Shown here piece by piece: positions 20,931 through 32,286 of a DNA stretch of 64,000 nucleotides (positions are counted from its first letter, which is position 1; each line of letters begins with the position of its first letter). Made by a program: the position numbers and the translations under genes. The DNA is taken from positions 2,311,501 through 2,375,500 of the forward strand of contig CM067310.1 of NCBI GenBank assembly GCA_034231615.1, in the 5' to 3' direction. The stretch comes from Meghimatium bilineatum. Lineage: Eukaryota > Mollusca > Gastropoda > Stylommatophora > Philomycidae. Under the pieces are notes generated by a model. It was not told the DNA's origin, did no database searches, and saw only the letters and a list, made by a program, of their open reading frames with translations.

Positions 20931-21321
20931 TTATCGTTCAGAAAGCAATGACAACCTACTGAAAGCATTTAAATTGATTAGAAAAATCGCTGCAGGCAAA
21001 AAGCGCCGGGTTGATCTCTACGTGTCTTGAATAGGATATGCTGGCAACTAGAAAACATATGATAATTTATGGCTGCAATACATGAAAAATTAACAAGGCA
21101 GGGACAAAGAAGATATCTTTCTGCGAAATGGGATTCTGTTGATGGATAATAAAAGTACACAAGTACATAGGATAGAGTAAAACATCGACTCCAGAATCAC
21201 GAATAAAGAAGTAATCAGAAAATTGTACCTTGAATAGATCGACACTTAAAAAAACATTATAACAAGAACGCTGGGGTTTTCTTTAGATATATAAAGATAT
21301 ATAACATCGTATTCACACATT

Positions 21322-21484
21322 CATCGCCGAAGACGGATGTGTTGGGCCATTGGCGCAAATAAAACGGCAACACAACGCATTTCCATTCTCTGGACTACAT
21401 TCAACTGGAAATCTTGTAGGATCATTGTCCCGTTACAAGATAAATCTAGTGGGAGTTTGAGAATGAACGCTGAAGAAGAAGAAT
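21322..21484 (+). mobile_element. Short SINE subfamily copy
   Basis: Nearly identical to the copy at 42185-42357; ends GAATGAACGCTGAAGAAGAA. Confidence 0.8.
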
Positions 21485-21719
21485 ATTCACACAGGTAACC
21501 ATTCATGGTCATAGCAACGTCACTTTGGAAACAATCATATAAAATATCCCGGCGTGTCTCTGTTCACAGATCCTTGTTTGAGTGCGAATACACTCAATCC
21601 AGTCCAGTTTTTTTTTACATTATCAATTCAAAATATAGTAATGGAAGGTATGGTTGCTAGTAGCAGAGGAAAGGGCCACTTATGATGACGACAAACAAAA
21701 TACATTTCAGAATGTTTAA

Positions 21720-22330
21720 ACATAATAATAATAACAACAACAACAATCTCCATAACCCAGCAGGGACGTTGGGATACCATACCGGAAACATCAGCACAAA
21801 AAAACTCTCTAAACAATATCCTCCGACATTCGAGGGAGTGTAGAAAAATAATGACCAGACCATTCCTTGATGCTATCAATCCAGGATTTTCTCTGTCTTC
21901 CTCTTTTCCTTCACTATCGACTAATGCATGAAAAATAGTTTTAGAAAGTGAGCCTTGGTTCGTTACATATCCAAAACAAACAAGATTAAGCCGTTCTTCA
22001 CCACTGGCAAAAGTGATTCTTGATATTCTCCAAGTTTGTTTATTTGCTGTCGGACGAATATATTTGTCTTGTGTTTTATATTGCTAATTGCCTTCAATCT
22101 TGCCTGTTCTTCATGTTGTCTACTATATTCTCTAAACCATCTGATCTCATAACGTGGTCAAAATAATGAAGATTTGTCTTTTTCTTTTATTATTGATTAA
22201 GTTCCATTAGTTTTCCTTGCAGTCCATGGTATTCGCATCATTCTTCTGTAGAACCACATCTCTGCTGCCTCTACTTTCCCAATAAACAAAATAGCATAGA
22301 ACAACAAACACAGAAACAGCATTGTTCTGT
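21720..22330 (-). mobile_element. LINE 3' end next to orphan exon
   Basis: The reverse strand contains EAAEMWFYRRMMRIPWTARK near 22230-22270 and continues toward the 3' end through degenerate RT-tail sequence to about 21720. It inserted in the intron just after the donor of the orphan exon; an 81-bp duplication spans its 5' boundary. Confidence 0.7.
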
Positions 22331-22404
22331 AGAACCACATCTCTGCTGCCTCTACTTTCCCAATAAACAAAATAGCATAGAAAAACAAACACAGAAACAC
22401 TCAC
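22225..22404. repeat. 81-bp duplication spanning an intron/LINE boundary
   Basis: TTCTGTAGAACCACATCTCT starts at 22244 and again at 22325. Each unit joins orphan-exon intron sequence to LINE coding sequence, so it arose after the LINE inserted. Confidence 0.85.
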
Positions 22405-22524
22405 GGGCTGTTGCTCTGATCCAATAGAGCTTTGCGATGATTGAGACATCAAACTGTATCGCCCTGAACCAAGACGTGGTCGTCCAAATCTGCTGCTTCT
22501 CCTCGTTGTGAGAGGAACTTCAGC
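22405..22524 (-). CDS. Orphan candidate exon, Arg/Ser/Gly-rich
   Basis: The acceptor CATGTTTCAG lies before 22524 and a strong donor CCC|GTGAGT after 22405; only one frame is open across the 120 bp. It encodes 40 residues including TTRRSSRFGRPRLGSGRYS and a Ser/Gln-rich end, a low-complexity, probably disordered basic segment. It lies upstream of the TRPC start exon on the same strand, but its phase 0 end does not fit the TRPC exon at 15839 without an intermediate exon (direct joining gives a stop within eight codons). It could be an alternative N-terminal TRPC exon, part of another gene, or chance. I do not recognise a family. Confidence 0.35.
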
Positions 22525-22829
22525 CTGAAACATGGTTTTTGTATATTTAGAACTTCTGCATTGTAGAGTTAACTTCTGCACATTAATCTACCAGTGTTGT
22601 ACACATTCAAAACTAAGTAATCGATATGATGGTGATGAAATAATCCATTTATCTTTGAGCAGGAATCTCTTGACAGCCCCCATAGACTTCCTGACAACAG
22701 CAAATGTTCTTTTCAGTTGTCAAATGTCACATTTCTGAAGTAATAGACATACAGACTCCGGTTGTTACACTGATGAAGTAACTAAGGTGACACACAGATT
22801 TGTAAAAGGTGACAAAAACACGGATGTGT

Positions 22830-23020
22830 GATGGGGTTTATGGATGTGTGCTGGTGTTTATGGATGTGTGCTGGGGTTTGTGTTTTTTACTGGGGTTTAT
22901 GGATGTGTACTGGGGTTTATGATTTTTACTGGGGTTTATGATTTTTACTGGGGTTTATGGATGTGCACTGGGGTTTATGGATGTGCACTGAGGTTTATGG
23001 ATGTGTACTGGGGTTAATGG
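22830..23020. repeat. About 20-bp array
   Basis: Unit GGGGTTTATGGATGTGTACT with variants, about 9 copies, beside the ORF 23029-23244. Confidence 0.9.
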
Positions 23021-23028
23021 ATGCATGT

Positions 23029-23244
23029 TTAATTCCCAAAGAAAGCATTCCAATGCGTTAGTATCCCAGAATTAACACGTTCAGCCAGTGACACAGACAC
23101 GTCTGCTTTAACTAAACCATCATTATTATGTCGGATATTTTGGTCCATACACACTGATAATACATTAGGTATTCCCCATCTCCTAGAAGTATGCAACAAA
23201 AGTATACATTTTGCAATGTCCGGTTGTATCGCTTCATCATCCAT
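23029..23244 (-). CDS. Unrecognised ORF, 71 aa
   Basis: A compact ATG-to-TAA frame, MDDEAIQPDIAKCILLLHTS, then RRWGIPNVLSV, with mixed composition and no internal repeat, about 500 bp upstream of the orphan exon at 22.4 kb. It contains WGIPNVL, NNDGLVKADVSV and a C-terminal HWNAFFGN. It does not overlap any array or recognised transposon. Family unknown; a fragment of a degenerated mobile or viral-type gene is one possibility, but nothing in the sequence decides this. Confidence 0.3.
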   Translation of the reverse strand: MDDEAIQPDIAKCILLLHTSRRWGIPNVLSVCMDQNIRHNNDGLVKADVSVSLAERVNSGILTHWNAFFGN

Positions 23245-23624
23245 GCGGATTATTTGATTTTAGAGGAGAAAAGTGACACAAGATTTGACAATGATGACAT
23301 CTAGGTCCCATTTGTCACATTGTTGAAGTAATCAACATCTAGGTCCCATTTGTCACACTGGTGAAGCAATCGATATCCAGACCATCAACCCCCCCCCCAC
23401 CCACGCATGTACATACACTAACACAAATAAAGTGTACACATATATAAAAAAAATTATGCACGAATAAAAGAATAAAGTGTACACATGCATAAAATAAAGT
23501 ATACATTTAGAAAATAACGTGTACATATATACAGTAAAAGTTTTATTGTCACAATCTTCGTTAAACAAAATGTAATTCTAGTACATTCCCCAGAGATGTG
23601 GTTCGACAGAAGAATTATGTCAAC

Positions 23625-24343
23625 CTCATGGACAACTAATGCCAACCCCATGGACAACTAATGATAACCCCATGGACAACTACTGCCAACCCCATGGGCA
23701 ACTAATGACAACCTCATGGACAACTAATGATAACCCCATGGACAACTAATGACAAACCCATGGACAACTAATGACAAACCCATGGACAACTAATGATAAC
23801 CCCATGGACAACTAATGCCAACCCCATGGACAACTAATGCCAACCCCATGGACAACTAATGATAACCCCATGGACAACTAATGCCAACCCCATGGGCAAC
23901 TAATGACAACCCCATGGACAACTAATGATAACCCCATGGACAACTAATAATAACCCCATGGACAACTAATGCCAACCCCATGGACAACTAATGCCAACCC
24001 CATGGACAACTAATGACAACCCCATGGACAACTAATGATAACCCCATGGACAACTAATGCCAACCCCATGGACAACTAATGCCAACCCCATGGACAACTA
24101 ATGCCAACCCCATGGACAACTAATGATAACCCCATGGACAACTAATGCCAACCCCATGGACAACTAATACCAACCCCATGGACAACTAATGCCAACCCCA
24201 TGGACAACTAATGCCAACCCCATGGACAACTAATGATAACCCCATGGACAACTAATACCAACCCCATGGACAACTAATACCAACCCCATGGGCAACTAAT
24301 GACAACCCCATGGACAACTAATGACAACCCCATGGACAACTAA
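23625..24343. repeat. 22-bp array, about 32 copies
   Basis: Unit near ATGGACAACTAATGCCAACC. The left edge continues from a LINE codon run EMWFDRRIM, where intact LINEs have R(I/T)AWTARKTN, so the unit is amplified from that position. Confidence 0.95.
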
Positions 24344-24349
24344 TGACTT

Positions 24350-25110
24350 ACACCTAGCCTAACTCTAATGACGAGCTTACCTATACTGGAAACATGCTCG
24401 CGAAGCTAAAAGGGTTTCATACCCGATGTGCTCGGGCACAAAAGGGACAACGATGCCAGCCCTGACCTAACTCTACTGTCAATCTTTCCTATACCGGAAA
24501 TATACTTGCAGAGAGAAAGGGTTCAGTACCCAATGGGCTCAGGCGCAAATGGGACAAGGTCGCTCAGATCGAGAAGGCCTTGCACTCAAACGCGTTGTGC
24601 GAGACTCGAACTTGGGCGAGAGAGTTCACGATGTCTGTGAACGACATTTCGGCTATGAAGGCGAAAGAGCACGAGTCCAACTCTTCTGTCGAGTTCTTCC
24701 TCATCAGGAACCATGCTCGCGGATGAGAAGAGGTTCAGTACCCGATGGGTACAGGAACAGAACGTCCAATCACACAAGGCAAGTTCATAGACGGTGAAAC
24801 ACCTCGTGCAAGATTGACGCGAACGACAATCGTCTCGGCGAAGAGTCACTACTCACCCGTGTACCCGTCGACAGATAAGCAGGCTGTCACGGACTACGGA
24901 AGCCTACTACCCGATTAAAGGCATGACGAAAATGGATGAGCTGGGCCTCGAACGTCCAGAGCACAAAGTGGCCAATCGAGGTGCAAATAACACAGTTCTA
25001 CTGTGAAACTTGCAGCACAACATACTTCACGCTCCCCCGGCGGAAATCACACGATATATTCGTTGTGGTTATATGATAGCGAACGCAGAAGAAGAAGAAG
25101 AGGTGAAATG
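24350..25110 (+). mobile_element. Dispersed repeat of unknown class with GAA tail
   Basis: Shares with 56205-56660 the strings CTATACCGGAAATA/CTATACCAG, GAAAGGGTTCAGTACCC, ATTAAAGGCATGACGAAAA and GGAAATCAC-type ends. It finishes GCGAACGCAGAAGAAGAAG like the SINEs. Probably a LINE-dependent non-autonomous element; no coding content recognised. Confidence 0.5.
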
Positions 25111-25684
25111 ATAGTTGATATAATCCAGTCGTGTATTCAAAGAGAGAGGGTGTGTGCACGACACCCCAGAACTAATTTTATTACTATTTCAGACGTCATC
25201 ATGGAAATAGAACATACCGAACAAAGAGTTGAAATATTTCGAAACGTAGGATTTGTTTATGAAATTGAGAAGCCAATGAAACAATTCTGATAGGAAAATA
25301 CTTGCACCGAGACGATCGCACATGATAGTTGCTGAATCCAAGAGTATTTTTAGATTTAAACATTAGATGTCAGTCTTTAGATTTTTGGTAGGATTAGATT
25401 AGCAGAAGGTGGGATCATTCCTTTTTGGATACATTTATTTTCTCAGAAGGGGTTTATCCACCATTGGGGGGGGGGGGGGGGATATTTTATATGAATTCTT
25501 GTCTGAAAGTTATTTTGATTTTGAATTCTATAATTGATGTGATTTCAAGACAGTCAATAAACATCCATTCACACCCGCAGTTGACAGGCCGTGCATTCAT
25601 TATTATCTCCATTGAAATGTTTGGTACCGTTAAGCTGTCTTGTGCTGTACCCTTACCCTTGAGGTCATTACAGAGTTCATGTAT

Positions 25685-26516
25685 GCAAAAGTAGTACTAT
25701 TATGTATGTGAAAGTACTATTATGTATGTGAAAGTACTATTATTTATGTGAAAGTACTATTATGTATGTGAAAGTACTATTATTTATGTGAAAGTAGTAT
25801 TATGTATGTGAAAGTACTATTATGTATGTGAAAGTACTATTATGTATGTGAAAGTACTATTATTTATGTGAAAGTACTATTATGTATATGAAAGTACTAT
25901 TATGTATATGAAAGTACTATTATGTATGTGAAAGTACTATTATGTAAGTGAAAGTACTATTATGTATGTGAAAGTACTATTATGTATGTGAAAGTACTAT
26001 TATGTATGTGAAAGTACTATTATTTATGTGAAAGTACTATTATGTATATGAAAGTACTATTATGTATGTGAAAGTACTATTATTTATGTGAAAGTAGTAT
26101 TATGTATGTGAAAGTACTATTATGTATGTGAAAGTACTATTATGTATGTGAAAGTACTATTATTTATGTGAAAGTACTATTATGTATATGAAAGTACTAT
26201 TATGTATATGAAAGTACTATTATGTATGTGAAAGTACTATTATGTAAGTGAAAGTACTATTATGTATGTGAAAGTACTATTATGTATGTGAAAGTACTAT
26301 TATGTATGTGAAAGTACTATTATGTATGTGAAAGTACTATTATTTATGTGAAAGTACTATTATGTATATGAAAGTACTATTATGTATATGAAAGTACTAT
26401 TATGTATATGAAAGTACTATTATGTATGTGAAAGTACTATTATGTATGTGAAAGTACTATTAGTATGTGAAAGTACTATTATGTATGTGAAAGTACTATT
26501 ATGTATGTGAAAGTAC
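25685..26516. repeat. 20-bp array with 300-bp higher-order repeat
   Basis: Unit GTGAAAGTACTATTATGTAT, about 41 copies with marker variants (TATTTAT, TATGTAA, AGTAGTAT). The variant order in 25791-25980 recurs exactly in 26091-26280. Confidence 0.97.
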
Positions 26517-26697
26517 TACCACTGTTGAGGATCTGTGAATAAGAAGAAAGAGAAAAGATCCACAAACTGAAGAACATGAGCCAAGGATTTTGGATGGTCA
26601 AAGAAAATGAAGGAATCACAGAGAAAAATATCCACTATAAGATCGCGAAATAGAAAGACACAACGAGAAACTATACGAAAATACAAACAATAAAATC

Positions 26698-26808
26698 ATC
26701 TTCTTTACTATATTACATAACTACATTTACAAATTGATATATTACATAACTACATTTACAAATTGATATATTACATAACTACATTTACAAATTGATATAT
26801 TACATCAC
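26698..26808. repeat. 29-bp array, four copies
   Basis: Core TATTACATAACTACATTTAC, directly beside the LINE at 26815. Confidence 0.9.
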
Positions 26809-26814
26809 TATCTA

Positions 26815-27720
26815 TCTTTACGCTGTGGCACTTGTTTGCCTTGCAGTGTCAGGGATGGAAAAGTTCTCTTGAGATGGCCTTCTTGTGTGCTGTTTGTAAG
26901 CTTGTTCGTGTGGCTTCTTTGATTTATGTGATCCATCTTTTACATGGTCTGCCTCTGGATTTATAGTCGTGGTGCTTATGTGGCATGGCCAATTGTGGCA
27001 TGCTATCTGTCGGTAGTCTGGAAGCGTGTGAAAACCTTGTCTTTTGATGTGTTCCAATACTGGTATTGCTTTGGTTATCTGTCTGATGTTATCGTTCCTA
27101 ATTCTATCTCGTAATGACGCTCTAAGTATTCTTAGTAGACATGTCATTTCTGTTGTCACTATTTTTCTTTTGTCTTGTGCTATCATTGTCCAGGTTTGGC
27201 ACTTGTAGCATAGTGATGGAATAATAATAGTCTTGTATAATGAAACTTTAGTGTCTATGTTTACATTTTTGTTCTTAAAAATACGTGTCATCTGTCCGAG
27301 GATCTGGTATGTTTTGGTGCATCTATTTTGTATTTCTTTACTGGTTTTCCCTTCACTTGATATAATGCTTCCTAAGTAAGTGAACTCATTTACTTGTTTA
27401 CAGTGTTTATCATCGATGGAGATAGTGATATTTCTTTCTTTCTTTGCTATGACCATTATTTCGGTCTTTTCAATATAATTCTTCATGTTGAATTTTTGAT
27501 ATATTGTGGGGAGTCCGTTCATATGTTCTTGTAATTTGTCTTCTGATTTCGCTATTAGTACTAGGTATGCAAAAAATACTTCTTTCAATTTGTCTTTTAT
27601 GTTATCTTCTTCGTTGGTACTTGTTATTTTACAGATGTGGTCGATATATAAAAAGTAGGGGGGATACGACACACGTCTGGCGAACTCTTGATTGAAGTTT
27701 TAACTTATTGGATACTCCTG
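26815..27720 (-). mobile_element. LINE reverse-transcriptase C-terminal half, catalytic motif lost
   Basis: A 284-codon frame (27672-26818) includes TEIMVIAKKERNITISIDDK, HCKQVNEFTYLGSIISSEGK and a CYKCQTWTMIAQDKRK region, then a basic tail. The position of the catalytic F/Y-A-D-D box reads FAYLVLIA, so both aspartates are gone and the copy is dead. The full RT N-terminal half is absent. Confidence 0.85.
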
Positions 27721-27767
27721 CATTTGTTCTTTCTTCACATTGGCTATTAGCATAAATGCCCTTTCAT

Positions 27768-28200
27768 AGCTGTCATGTAACGTATGTGTGTGTCATGTGA
27801 CGTATGTGTGTGTCATGTGACGTATGTGTGTGTCATGTGACGTATTCCTTCCAGAACGTTGTCTTCCCAATGAACTCTCTGAACCTCTCTCTGTCGTGGG
27901 CGATGTGGCTTGCATTTTCTAGCGATGTATTCATGTTATCTTTAATGTCGTCAGTCCATCGTCTTCTTGGTCTGCCCTTTCTCCTGGTCTCAGTTACTCT
28001 TCTCTCCATTATTTGTCTTTCTAAAGAGTTGTGTCTCTTTATATGACCAAACAGGCGTAGTTTTCTATTTGTTATTGTGTTTAGTCACCAACACTCTGGA
28101 TTCTTCAATGTGTTTATAATATCTGAGTTTCTGATGTTATCCTTCCATTATATTCTAAGTATTTTTCTATAGCATTTCAGCTCGAAGGCGTTGATCTTCT
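27768..28200 (-). mobile_element. LINE 3' end with 20-bp tandem tail
   Basis: Same family and same 3' tail unit as 8380-8930: the reverse strand encodes RPRRRWTDDIKDNMNTSLEN and KTTFWKEYVT, followed by TATGTGTGTGTCATGTGACG repeats (27782-27842). Confidence 0.8.
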
Positions 28201-29800
28201 TTCTTCCATCGTCTTCTTGGTCTTCCTCTCTCGCCCGGCACTGTGCCCTCCAGAATCAGCCTTTAGATACCATCATGTTGGTTTAATTGTCCAAAATACT
28301 GTAGCTTCCTTCTTATGATGATATTTAGAAGCCAGCCTTCATTTAGTTTTAGTAATTTCAAAACTTCAATGTTCTTCTTTTTCTCTGTCCATGAAATTCA
28401 TAGGATCTTTCTGTAGCACTTCATTTTAAATGAATTTATTCTTCTGGATATTGTCTTATTTAAGTCCAAGTCTCACATCCACATGTTGCCACTATGAGGG
28501 AAAACAGATGATCTTAAACGTGTTACTTTAGTGTCGCTATTAATACTTTGGCATAGATTTCTCATTTGGGCTAATGTTAGTGTTGCAATTGCGAGTCTTC
28601 TTCTAATCTCGACTGAACAATCTCCGTAACTGTTTATATTTTTATATTTGCTCCCAAATATTCGAATTGATTTACGTATTCTAGTTCTATTTTGTCTCTG
28701 TTGATTATTGGTGTGATCTTTGTTTTGTATGATGTCATAATGAAATATTTGTTTTCTGTGCTTTTGGGTATAGATTTTTTACCTCACTGTATTTCTTTGT
28801 TGGTGTGATTAGCTGTTTCAGTCTCTCAGGATGTGTAGTAAGGAGAACTGCATATCTTATTTCTGGAATCTTGTACTCACCGATATCTATTGGATGAAAT
28901 TCATTTTTTTCTTGTTCTTTTCTTACATTTCTCATTATGTTCTCTGCATAGATTTTAAAAAGATACTGGATATAGTGCATCCCTGTCTCACTCCACCTTT
29001 AACAGTGAACCATTCAGATGTTTCTCACTCCACTCTTACTGCTGCTTGCTGTGTGTGATATAGTGTCTCAATAAGATGTGCTACATGTATGGGGAAGCCA
29101 TGTCTCCCATGATGACCATTGTTTGTGATGGTCATCACACAATCAAACTCCTTGGTGGAGTCTACGAAACACATATGTAGATCTAAGCCTTGGTGGAGTC
29201 TATGAAACACATATGTAGATCTAAGCCTTGGTGGAGTCTATGAAACACATATGTAGATCTAAGCCTTGGTGGAGTCTATGAAACATGTAGATATAAGCCT
29301 TTGTGGAGTCTATGAAACATGTAGATATAAGCCTTTGTGGAGTCTATGAAACATGTAGATATAAGCCTTGGTGGAGTCTATGAAACATGTAGATCTAAGC
29401 CTTGGTGGAGTCTATGAAACACATATGTAGATCTAAGCCTTGGTGGAGTCTACGAAACACATATGTAGATCTAAGCCTTGGTGGAGTCTATGAAACACAT
29501 ATGTAGAACTAAGCTGTATTCTCTACATTTCTCAATAATGTTCCTCATGTTGAATATGTGGTCTCTTGTTCCTCTTCCTGCTCAAAAACCGACTTGAACT
29601 TTATGAATTTCTGTTTCTAATTTGTGTTGTATTCTTTTCATTATAATCTGCAGTCGTATTTTGCTGACTCGACTAATTAGTGCTACTGTTCTATAGTTGG
29701 TACACAGTTGAAGGTTTCCTTTCTTTGGCAAGGGTATGTATACTGACTTTTACCATTCTTCTGGCCATATTACATTTTCCCATATCGTGCAGCATAAAGT
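28200..29800 (-). mobile_element. LINE reverse transcriptase, degenerate, with internal array
   Basis: Reverse translation gives LDLHMCFVDSTKEFDCVMTI (RT motif A, usually F-x-D-Y-x-K-A-F-D), then HVAHLIETLYHTQQAAVRVE and VKGGVRQGC (normally RGVRQGC), and NIMRNVRKEQEKNEFHPIDI before a broken C-terminal half. A 33/38-bp array (29150-29515) is inserted in motif A. Confidence 0.8.
29150..29515. repeat. 33/38-bp array made from RT motif A
   Basis: Core GCCTTGGTGGAGTCTATGAA; on the reverse strand it encodes HMCFVDSTK. Two unit lengths differ by a 5-bp ACATA-type indel; about 10 copies. Confidence 0.92.
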
Positions 29801-29949
29801 ATGATATATGTGGACACTGGAATCTCCACAGACTTGAATTAATTCATAATTACACCATAACAGTTACAAAATGAACAAATTATATTATTACAAATACAAA
29901 ATTCTGAAATCTCATTGTTACAGTAACAAAATGAAAAAAAATAAATCAT

Positions 29950-30060
29950 TGTCTAATGTCTGTCCCCAGATGAATGACGGTTGATCGTATTCACACTTGC
30001 TGTTAAGCATAGGGGTGGGAGCTTAAGCTGTCGTTCCAAGGCCAGAATCACATCATTAAA
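29950..30060 (-). mobile_element. Short LINE fragment (CYQCQTW family)
   Basis: The stretch with CCCCAGATGAATGACGG and GGGTGGGAGC matches the 3' portion of the copies at 38480, 58130 and 6340. No coding information can be read. Confidence 0.5.
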
Positions 30061-30465
30061 ATTACCACCAAAAAAAAAAAGATGATTTTATTACAGTTAC
30101 AAAATGTTACAAATCGATGTACATCCGTTACAAAATTCATAATTCCAATTTGTTATTGAATTGTAAAAGATTTACCTGAGATGCATGAGTTGGAGTGCTG
30201 GCACCACTGCTGGGGGCCCTAGATCTCTTTTTTCTGTTCCATCGGTTAATAAAGGCTACCTGTATCCCTGCCTGATACATTGTGAACTCCTTGGTATACC
30301 TTTCCTTATTATCTGTGTTTATCTATTTTTCTGAAAACCATTCCGACTTGTCTTTATTGAAGTTAGTACGGCCATTATTTCACAGAGTAAATACGATTTT
30401 TCTCACCTAAAGAACAAGTCTATCGCAGTAATGTAATAAATATGTTACTTATTACAACGGCTCCT

Positions 30466-30636
30466 AATAACTTGATTAAAAAAAATGAATTACTTGATGT
30501 ACAATTTGATTTTGTTTTTGCAAATGGACTAAAAGCATACAGAACTGACTTATCACTACTCGACTTTCCCCATGATGAACTCTCACAAAAATGTCTATTT
30601 CAGAAATACTTTCTTCTATATTTAGTAATGTTCTGA
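30466..30636 (+). other. Weak open frame, about 55 aa
   Basis: A short frame with LLDVQFDFVFANGLKAYRT and DLSLLDFPHDEL followed by a hydrophobic end. It reads like protein but is too short to assign; it may be a remnant of a mobile element. No splice sites or start context support it. Confidence 0.15.
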
Positions 30637-30699
30637 TTATTTTTGCGAAATGTTTACCTCTAACATTGTGCCATGCAATCATGGATCCTTTCCAGCCAT

Positions 30700-30815
30700 T
30701 TTTCTTTGATGTTACACTTTACTTATATATACATTCTCCAGCCATATTTTCCTTGCTGTTACACATTACTTATGTATACATTCTCCAGCCATATTGTCCT
30801 TGCTGTTACACTTTA

Positions 30816-30853
<38 letters not shown>

Positions 30854-31095
30854 CATTCTCCAGCCATATTTTCCTTGCTGTTACACATTACTTATGTATA
30901 CATTTTCCAGCCATATTGTCCTTGCTGTTACACTTTACTTATATATATATACATTCTCCAGCCATATTGTCCTTGCTGTTACACTTTACTTATATATATA
31001 TATACATTCTCCAGCCATATTTTCCTTTCTGTTACACTTTACTTATATATATATACATTCTCCAGCCATATTTTCCTTGCTGTTACACTTTACGT
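30700..31095. repeat. About 50-60-bp array with (TA)n
   Basis: Seven to eight units of ATTCTCCAGCCATATTTTCC, then CTTGCTGTTACACTTTACTT and a TATA run of variable length. Confidence 0.92.
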
Positions 31096-31597
31096 ATATA
31101 TGCAATTCGAAATGTTATTATCTTAATTTATAGTTTGGCTATCTCTCCAATTATAAACATTTGTATAACACACATTACAAACTGTTTATATCTCGTATTA
31201 TAAACATTTATCTATCTCATTATCTCCCACAGCAAGTATGATTTATCGAACACAATATGTTTATGTCTCACACTATAAAGTCCATTTATACTTTGTTAAA
31301 CACTAAGTATCATTTATATCATGTTAAACACTAAGTATCATTTATATCTGAAATGTCTGTTACATTAGTGAAATATCAATTTATATCTGAAATTTATATA
31401 TGAAATCTGATATATATTTATATCATTTATATCTGAAAATATTTACTTGTTTATAGACATGTCAAGTTCAGGATTTAGCATCTAACTTAGTATTTCTTGG
31501 TTGTGATGATTTTCTAGGCAATATTTACGTTTAGCAGATTACTATTAATTTTTGAAGTGTTGACACTTCACATTATAAATGCTTTTCTTTCGCATGA

Positions 31598-31772
31598 ACT
31601 GTTTATAACTAATATTGCTGAACTGTTTATAACTAATATTGCTGAACTGTTTATAACTAATATTGCTGAACTGTTTATAACTAATATTGCTGAACTGTTT
31701 ATAACTAATATTGCTGAACTGTTTATAACTAATATTGCTTAACTGTTTATAACTAATATTGCTGAACTGTTT
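31598..31772. repeat. 24-bp array, seven copies
   Basis: Core AACTGTTTATAACTAATATT; nearly perfect. Confidence 0.95.
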
Positions 31773-31925
31773 ACCATATTTAACTATTATCTTTCACTCC
31801 CTGAAAAAACACACATATTTCACCGCATGTGAAACATCTAGTACAAACAGGATTCACATAAAGAACAATTGGAACACTGTTGGGTCGATCTATGATATAA
31901 GTATAAGACTGTTTCATGTGACTAT

Positions 31926-32199
31926 TCTCTCGAAAATGGCGATTGACAATGTAGAAAGCCTACTAACATTTGGAGATTTCAGACAGGGTGTGTTTATAAG
32001 CCAAGCAACTAGTTGCCTACAGCACTTAACATCGATGTCAAATTCGGTCAATGCTCGTCACACTGTCACGTGTATGACAATTCCGATATCATCTCGTAGC
32101 CATGTCTCATTTTTCACAATCGAAATGAATTGTGGGTGCCTAGGCGGATACGGTTCCGCACACAAACGTAGAATTAGACAAAAGATAAAATGTGGATGA
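31926..32199 (+). CDS. Unrecognised ORF, about 90 aa
   Basis: The frame is open from 31759; the ATG just before the MAIDNVESLLTFGDFRQ segment (about 31935) is the most protein-like start. It runs to TGA at 32199 and ends in a basic tail KRRIRQKIKC. Residues include TCMTIPISSRSHVSFFTIEM and GCLGGYGSAHK. It sits between a 24-bp array (31598-31772) and a MITE (32287-32660). Function unknown. Confidence 0.3.
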
Positions 32200-32286
32200 T
32201 TTATGTATGTCACGCAACATCTCTCTATATTACTATATATATATATATTATATATATATATATCCCTGGATCCCTCTAATGTGCTA

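Noticed and set aside
25003-25290. 95-codon plus-strand frame
   Set aside because: Its first third is the 3' end and GAA tail of a dispersed repeat; the remainder has no recognisable domain.
30591-31203. Frames with HSPAIFSLLLHFTYIYI repeats
   Set aside because: Translation of the TA-containing array in all three frames.
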